A stretch of 19,452 nucleotides of DNA from Prevotella sp. CAG:1185. GTDB taxonomy: Bacteria > Bacteroidota > Bacteroidia > Bacteroidales > Bacteroidaceae. The translations under genes were made by a program, and so were the position numbers. The DNA lies in assembly GCA_000436695.1 (NCBI GenBank), contig HF992536.1, forward strand, positions 1 through 19,452, written 5' to 3'. Positions 15,530 to 19,452 of the stretch are shown one piece after another (position 1 is the first letter of the stretch; every line of letters starts with the position of its first letter). Under the pieces are notes generated by a model. The model did no database searches. It was not told the DNA's origin and saw only the letters and a list, made by a program, of their open reading frames with translations.

Positions 15530-15728
15530 CAAAAGATAAAAATACAGACCGTATTAGTTCGATCGGGATACTCATCAAATTAAAACTGAAAACCGAGAAG
15601 ACTTCTTTTGCTAATGGCGGGCCACAATATCTTTGATATAGCTGTAAAGCCGGTGGATTACAAAGGCGGAGAGCTCTCAAATCTTATATAGCTCGGAGTT
15701 TCATCACATCACTGGTACGGTCTTTTTT
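15530..15728 (+). ncRNA. ssrS: structured RNA of about 195 nt, candidate 6S RNA (6S-Flavo type)
   Basis: A 12-bp closing stem joins GACCGTATTAGT (15547-15558) to ACTGGTACGGTC (15711-15722), with two G-U pairs, and six T follow (15723-15728). Inside it, GATACTC (15567-15573) can pair with GAGTTTC (15696-15702), one mismatch; CCGAG (15593-15597) with CTCGG (15692-15696); TTTG and TAAT (15607-15615, one bulge) with ATTACAAA (15657-15664); and ATATC/GATAT close a 3-base loop near 15628-15640. The A-rich 19-nt strand 15574-15592 stays open. A long rod with a central bubble, about 180-200 nt, a strong own promoter and a terminal stem fit 6S RNA, which binds RNA polymerase holoenzyme. It does not resemble an FMN riboswitch, RNase P, SRP RNA or tmRNA. 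Alternative: a leader of ribE. The symbol applies only if the 6S call is right. Confidence 0.55.
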
Positions 15729-15736
15729 GATATAAC

Positions 15737-15758
15737 GGGCAGGATTTAAATCCTGCCC
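15737..15758 (+). repeat. perfect 22-bp palindrome between the structured RNA and ribE
   Basis: Arms GGGCAGGATTT and AAATCCTGCCC are exact reverse complements with no spacer. It lies 9 bases after the T-run of the structured RNA and 31 bases before the ribE ATG. Only a weak T-rich tract (ATATTGTTT) follows. Could be a second terminator-like hairpin, an mRNA 5' stabiliser or a dimeric repressor site. Confidence 0.75.
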
Positions 15759-15789
15759 ATATTGTTTAATTAAAACTTAATCAAAAAAC

Positions 15790-16392
15790 ATGTTTTCCGG
15801 AATTATTGAAAATATTGCTGTAGTCTCTGCAATAGAGAAGGATAAGGACAATGTCAATCTTACATTAACATGCCCGTTTGCCGGTGAGTTAAAAATAGAT
15901 CAAAGTATCTCTCACAATGGCGTATGCCTTACTGTTGTAAGCCTTGGCGATGGATGCTATACTGTAACTGCAATGAAAGAAACTCTTGACCGCTCTAATC
16001 TTGGTCTTTTGTCAGTTGGCGATAAAGTTAACGTTGAGCGCTCAATGATCATGAACGGACGTCTTGACGGTCATATTGTTCAGGGACATGTCGATATGAC
16101 AGCTGAATGCATAGCACTTGAAGATGCTAATGGAAGTACATATTTTACATTTAAATATCCATTTGACAAGGATATGGCACGCCGTGGCTATTTCACTGTA
16201 GACAAGGGTAGTGTAACAGTCAATGGAGTATCACTTACTGTCTGCAATCCTACTCAGGATACTTTTCAGGTGGCAATAATTCCATATACATTCGAGCATA
16301 CAAACTTCTGCGACATAAAAATAGGTACCAAAGTTAATATTGAGTTCGATATTCTGGGAAAATATATCGCCAGATTAAATTCTTTGTCATAG
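15790..16392 (+). CDS. ribE: riboflavin synthase, alpha chain
   Basis: A 200-residue enzyme of normal length that dismutates two 6,7-dimethyl-8-ribityllumazine molecules into riboflavin and a pyrimidine, the last step of riboflavin synthesis. It is built from two lumazine-binding beta-barrel repeats. Repeat one starts with the invariant MFSGIIE and has NGVCLTV (43-49). Repeat two has GHIVQGHVD (95-103) and KGSVTVNGVSLTV (139-151). The active form is a trimer. No other rib gene is adjacent. No TAnnTTTG promoter is visible between the structured RNA (ending about 15728) and the ATG, and no FMN riboswitch sequence was recognised. Transcription may therefore depend on read-through from the promoter at 15492-15523. 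It ends in TAG and is followed by an intrinsic terminator. Confidence 0.97.
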   Translation: MFSGIIENIAVVSAIEKDKDNVNLTLTCPFAGELKIDQSISHNGVCLTVVSLGDGCYTVTAMKETLDRSNLGLLSVGDKVNVERSMIMNGRLDGHIVQGHVDMTAECIALEDANGSTYFTFKYPFDKDMARRGYFTVDKGSVTVNGVSLTVCNPTQDTFQVAIIPYTFEHTNFCDIKIGTKVNIEFDILGKYIARLNSLS

Positions 16393-16428
16393 TCAAATAA
16401 CTTTTATTAAGACTTTATATGAAAATCG

Positions 16429-16481
16429 ACAAAATGGATAATTGTCTCTACTAAGTAGTTACATATATCCATTTTGTTTTT
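16429..16481 (+). terminator. intrinsic terminator of ribE
   Basis: A perfect 12-bp stem pairs ACAAAATGGATA (16429-16440) with TATCCATTTTGT (16466-16477); T runs from 16477 to 16481, then CTTGC and a second T-rich tract. The loop holds a small CTAC/GTAG hairpin. It lies 36 bases after the ribE stop. Confidence 0.82.
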
Positions 16482-16500
16482 CTTGCATTTTTTTTCTTCT

Positions 16501-16508
16501 TATTTTTG
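16501..16508 (+). promoter_or_regulatory. -7 promoter box of the efflux operon
   Basis: TATTTTTG matches TAnnTTTG, with C next. The -33 region is a T-rich tract with no correctly spaced TTG. Predicted start near 16514. The leader contains AAGGAT just before ATG 16536, a weak purine-rich ribosome binding site, which supports that start over an in-frame TTG at 16506. Confidence 0.55.
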
Positions 16509-16535
16509 CATAAAGTTATTATTATATGTAAGGAT

Positions 16536-17861
16536 ATGAAGATAGGAAAGTTTTTTATTGCCGGTCTTCTGATGTTGGCACCAAGTTGGTCTTTTTCAGA
16601 AACAGCAAAACAGTGGACTTTGAAGGATTGCATTGATTATGCGCTTAAAAACAACATAAAGATACAAACAGGTATCATTTCTGTTGCTTCATCTAAGGAA
16701 GATGTAAAGGAAGCTAATGCCAGACTATTTCCTTCATTGTCGTTTTCAACTACGCATCAGGCAGGTTATCAGCCATTTCTGAATAAAGATAATTCTTATT
16801 CAGACAAAGGCAGCTATTCTGGCGATTATGGATTAAATGCCAGCTGGACAGTATGGGATGGCAATAAAAACCGTAACAATATAAAACTTCAGGAACTTAC
16901 AAGCCGTCAGACAAAACTGAGCCTTGACGAAAATGTCAACAGCATTCAAGAACAGATAGTACAGTTGTATGTCCAGATACTATATGTCAACGAGGCTGTA
17001 GATGTTAATGCTCAAATTCTTGATATCAGCAAGCAAAATGCAGCTCGTGGAAAGGAAATGTATGAAGTTGGTTCCTTGTCAAAAGCAGATTTGGCACAGC
17101 TCGAAGCGCAAGTCGCAACTGACGAATATAATCTTGTAAACATAAAAGGAGAGCTTGAAGATTATAAGTTACAGATGAAAAATCTTTTGAGACTCGATTA
17201 TGATTACGTATTCGACATTGCCCTGCCGGCATCAACCGACGAGCAGGCATTGTCAGCTATACCTTCGGCAAAAGATGTACTCAGTAATGCTCTATCATTG
17301 CGTCCTGAAATACAGAATGCAATGCTCGGTATGGAGAGCAGCAATCTCAATATTGAAATTGCCAAAGCAGGCTATAAGCCTACTGTAAGTCTGTCTGGTG
17401 GTATCGGAACAAACACTTTGACTGGTACTGGACAAAATTGGGGCAACCAGATGAAAAGTAATCTGAGCGGATCTGTCGGTGTAACTTTAAGTATACCTAT
17501 TTTTGACAACAGGTCGGCTAAGACTGCAGTTAACAAAGCAAAAATGAGCCTCCAGCAATCAGAATTGGAAATGGCAGATGCCAAAAGTAATCTGGAACTT
17601 ACCATACAGGGATTTTGGATTAATGCCACGACTAACCAGCAACGTTTTAAGTCTGCACAAGTCAGTGTAAGCAGTGCAGAAGAAAGCTATGGACTGTTAA
17701 GTGAGCAGTTCCGCTTGGGCTTGAAGAATATTGTAGAACTTACTAATGCTAAAACTGTTTTGCTCAATGCTCAACAGAGTCGTCTTGAAAGTAAGTATAT
17801 GACAATACTTTACATGCAGCTGCTTAATTTTTATAAAGGTGAAGAAATGAATTTAATATAA
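16536..17861 (+). CDS. TolC-family outer-membrane efflux protein
   Basis: A 441-residue outer-membrane factor. The signal peptide is about 1-20 (MKIGKFFIAGLLMLAPSWSF, then SETAKQW). The body has the two-fold repeated layout of TolC proteins. Each half opens with a conserved helix start: WTLKDCIDYALKNNIKIQ, and later SLRPEIQNAMLGMESSNLNIEIAKAGYKPTVSLSGGIG. Long coiled-coil helices alternate with beta-barrel strands (YGLNASWTVWDGNKNRNNIKL; GVTLSIPIFDNRSAKTAVNKAK). It would form a trimeric channel across the outer membrane and periplasm. I chose ATG 16536 because the signal peptide begins there and a purine-rich site precedes it. It is followed after 10 bases by the membrane-fusion gene, then by a MacB-type ATPase gene. 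No regulator gene lies beside it in this window. Confidence 0.94.
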   Translation: MKIGKFFIAGLLMLAPSWSFSETAKQWTLKDCIDYALKNNIKIQTGIISVASSKEDVKEANARLFPSLSFSTTHQAGYQPFLNKDNSYSDKGSYSGDYGLNASWTVWDGNKNRNNIKLQELTSRQTKLSLDENVNSIQEQIVQLYVQILYVNEAVDVNAQILDISKQNAARGKEMYEVGSLSKADLAQLEAQVATDEYNLVNIKGELEDYKLQMKNLLRLDYDYVFDIALPASTDEQALSAIPSAKDVLSNALSLRPEIQNAMLGMESSNLNIEIAKAGYKPTVSLSGGIGTNTLTGTGQNWGNQMKSNLSGSVGVTLSIPIFDNRSAKTAVNKAKMSLQQSELEMADAKSNLELTIQGFWINATTNQQRFKSAQVSVSSAEESYGLLSEQFRLGLKNIVELTNAKTVLLNAQQSRLESKYMTILYMQLLNFYKGEEMNLI

Positions 17862-17871
17862 TCCGATAGAA

Positions 17872-19059
17872 ATGAAAAAGAAGATTATTATCAGTTTAGC
17901 AATCGTTGTCATTGTTGCTGTTTGCTGCAGTCTGTTTTTCTGTGGCAATAAAAAGCATAAGGTTTCATACGACACAGCTGTTGTTGGCGTAAACAACATC
18001 TCTAACAGCGTAACAGCTACAGGAACCATAGAGCCTGTAACCTCGGTTGATGTCGGTACACAGGTTTCTGGTATTGTAGACAAGATTTATGTTGATTACA
18101 ACAGTGTCGTAAAGAAAGGAGAGATTATAGCTGAGCTTGACAAGACTAACCTTTTAAGTGAATTAAACATAGCAAAGGCAGATTTGAGTGATGCAACAAG
18201 CAATTTGCGTTATCAGCAGGCTAACTATAAACGCTATAACACATTGTACAAAAAAGGGTTGATCAGTGCTGACGATTATGAAAATGCACTCTTGTCATAT
18301 CGCCAGGCACAAGACGCAGTCAAGCAGAAGAAAGAGAGCGTTCAGAAAGCTCAGACCAACCTTGGATATGCTACTATTACATCTCCTATTGATGGAGTGG
18401 TGCTTTCAAAAGAAGTAGAGGAAGGACAGACCGTTGCAGCTAGCTTTGAGACTCCTACACTGTTCACCATCGCGCGCGACCTTACAGACATGCGTGTTAT
18501 TGCAGACGTAGACGAAGCTGACATAGGTGATGTAAAAGAAGGAGAACGTGTATCTTTCACCGTTGACGCATACCCTAACGATACATTTAGCGGAACTGTT
18601 ACACAGGTAAGACAGGAAGCAACAACAACAAACAATGTTGTCACATACGAGGTTGTTATCAGTGCTCCTAACAAAGATTTAAAATTAAAGCCGGGTCTTA
18701 CGGCTAATGTAACAATTTACACTCTCGAAAAGTCTAACGTTCTTAGTATCCCCAACAAGGCACTGCGCTTTACTCCTACTAAGGAACTTATTGGTGATGC
18801 AACCATTAAGGATTGTAGGGGCACAAAGAAGGTATGGACGTTCAATAATAATGTTTTCGAAGCTCATCCTGTAACTGTTGGTATTAGCGACGGCATCAAC
18901 ACAGAGTTGCTCGGAGGTATTAAGAAAGGTACCAAGATTGTAACTGAGATTAAAGTTGACGCTGCTATCGGAGGTGCCAAAGCTCCTGCAGCCGAAGCAG
19001 AAGAGCAAGAGTCAAGCCCGTTTGCTCCAAAGGGTCCGGGCCAGAACAAGAAAAAATAA
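17872..19059 (+). CDS. MacA-type periplasmic adaptor (membrane fusion protein)
   Basis: A 395-residue HlyD/RND-type adaptor. One N-terminal membrane segment (about 5-24) anchors it in the inner membrane; no acceptable lipobox is seen. Order of domains: lipoyl first half (about 45-95, TATGTIEPVTSVDVGTQVSG), coiled-coil hairpin (about 95-162, ending QKAQTNLGY), lipoyl second half (ATITSPIDGVVLSKEVEEGQTV), beta-barrel (about 205-290, MRVIADVDEADIGDVKEGERV) and a membrane-proximal domain to about 365. The Ala/Glu/Lys-rich tail (365-395) is probably disordered. The adaptor links an inner-membrane MacB-like ABC transporter to the TolC-like channel. Its TAA overlaps the next ATG (TAATG), so the ATPase gene is translationally coupled. 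Exported substrate unknown; macrolides, peptides or lipopeptides are possible. Confidence 0.93.
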   Translation: MKKKIIISLAIVVIVAVCCSLFFCGNKKHKVSYDTAVVGVNNISNSVTATGTIEPVTSVDVGTQVSGIVDKIYVDYNSVVKKGEIIAELDKTNLLSELNIAKADLSDATSNLRYQQANYKRYNTLYKKGLISADDYENALLSYRQAQDAVKQKKESVQKAQTNLGYATITSPIDGVVLSKEVEEGQTVAASFETPTLFTIARDLTDMRVIADVDEADIGDVKEGERVSFTVDAYPNDTFSGTVTQVRQEATTTNNVVTYEVVISAPNKDLKLKPGLTANVTIYTLEKSNVLSIPNKALRFTPTKELIGDATIKDCRGTKKVWTFNNNVFEAHPVTVGISDGINTELLGGIKKGTKIVTEIKVDAAIGGAKAPAAEAEEQESSPFAPKGPGQNKKK

Positions 19060-19452
19060 TGAATATAGAGATGTCAGAACTTAATTCAGATAATCGCAAG
19101 GTAGTCATAGAACTTAAGGATGTATACCGTGACTTCCATGTAGGTGACGAAACAGTCCATGCGCTTCGTGGTGTATCATTTAAGATTTACGAAGGCGAGT
19201 TTGTTACCATTATGGGCAAGTCTGGTTCCGGCAAGTCAACGCTTCTTAATCAGTTGGGATGCCTCGATACTCCTAGTCGTGGCGAATACTATCTTGACGG
19301 AATTTCGGTACGCAAGATGAAAAAGCCCGAGAGAGCCATATTGCGTAACCGTAAAATAGGTTTCATCTTCCAGAACTATAATCTTCTGCCAAAGACTACC
19401 AGTATTGAGAACGTAGAACTGCCACTTATGTATAATCCTAGTGTCAGTGCAA
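19059..19452 (+). CDS. MacB-type ABC transporter ATP-binding protein, cut by the window end
   Basis: The first 131 residues are visible and the gene continues past the end of the window. It opens MNIEMSELNSDNRKVVIELKDVYRDFHVGDETVHALRGVSF, typical of the LolD/MacB group. Walker A is GKSGSGKST, and the Q-loop is IGFIFQNYNLLPKTT followed by ENVELPLMY, a MacB/LolD family pattern. The signature motif and Walker B lie beyond the window. ATG 19059 overlaps the adaptor's TAA; ATG 19071 (MSELN) is an in-frame alternative start. It cannot be told here whether the ATPase is fused to the MacB permease domain or encoded separately from it, which is why no symbol is given. With the two upstream genes it would make a tripartite efflux or lipoprotein/peptide export system. 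Confidence 0.92.
   Translation, partial: MNIEMSELNSDNRKVVIELKDVYRDFHVGDETVHALRGVSFKIYEGEFVTIMGKSGSGKSTLLNQLGCLDTPSRGEYYLDGISVRKMKKPERAILRNRKIGFIFQNYNLLPKTTSIENVELPLMYNPSVSA

Noticed and set aside
15547..15760. FMN riboswitch upstream of ribE
   Set aside because: The conserved RFN sequence blocks are not present. The phrase GCCGGTGG is only a superficial likeness.
16506..16535. TTG start giving a ten-residue longer TolC-family protein
   Set aside because: It lies within the promoter -7 box, ahead of the expected transcription start, and would put a hydrophobic extension before a complete signal peptide.

Overview
The window looks like a core chromosomal segment of a Bacteroidales bacterium, most likely Prevotella or a close relative. 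Nine upstream regions carry the Bacteroidota promoter -7 box TAnnTTTG, most followed by C and several with TTG about 19-20 bases upstream. Most genes lack a strong Shine-Dalgarno sequence. The sequence is AT-rich, and the gene content (an outer-membrane TonB-dependent receptor with a carboxypeptidase-regulatory-like N-terminus, a DUF2520/KdsC/Maf cluster, a GlnS of about 570 residues, an M64 metallopeptidase) fits that group. I see no insertion sequence, phage gene, CRISPR array, tRNA or rRNA.

Left part (1-6937, minus strand). A membrane-anchored gene of unknown function (845 to 12) has a good promoter but an in-frame amber codon at codon 55. An operon then runs from 3373 to 1038: a short, divergent FolK-like protein, a secreted M64 metallopeptidase and a secreted TPR protein. 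The last two overlap by ATGA, and a clear intrinsic terminator follows. The operon's 5' UTR is almost entirely one nested 19-bp hairpin (3391-3441). Upstream lie a TonB-dependent receptor and a FemAB/GNAT-like gene, probably co-transcribed from a promoter only 4 bases from the first start codon.

Middle (7047-10216, plus strand). Nitroreductase, Rossmann/DUF2520 protein, KdsC-type phosphatase and Maf nucleotide pyrophosphatase form a tight cluster. A DedA membrane protein follows with its own promoter and a strong, possibly bidirectional terminator.

10460-15012 (minus strand). mltG has its own promoter and terminator. glnS and a 475-residue TPR protein form a second unit.

15013-19452 (plus strand). 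A 777-base gap holds the most interesting non-coding object: a near-consensus promoter followed by a structured RNA of about 195 nt, closed by a 12-bp stem and ending in six T. Its size and rod-like fold suggest a 6S (6S-Flavo type) RNA. It sits directly upstream of riboflavin synthase, which has no recognisable promoter of its own, so it could instead be a leader. A terminator follows ribE. After it comes a TolC/MacA/MacB-type efflux operon whose ATPase gene runs off the window end.

Most of the window is ordinary housekeeping. The points worth a second look are the structured RNA, the 5' UTR hairpin of the FolK-like/M64 operon, the amber-interrupted gene, the FolK-like protein lacking its catalytic loop, and the possibly leaderless GNAT-like gene. 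All calls come from reading the sequence; no database search or folding program was run.
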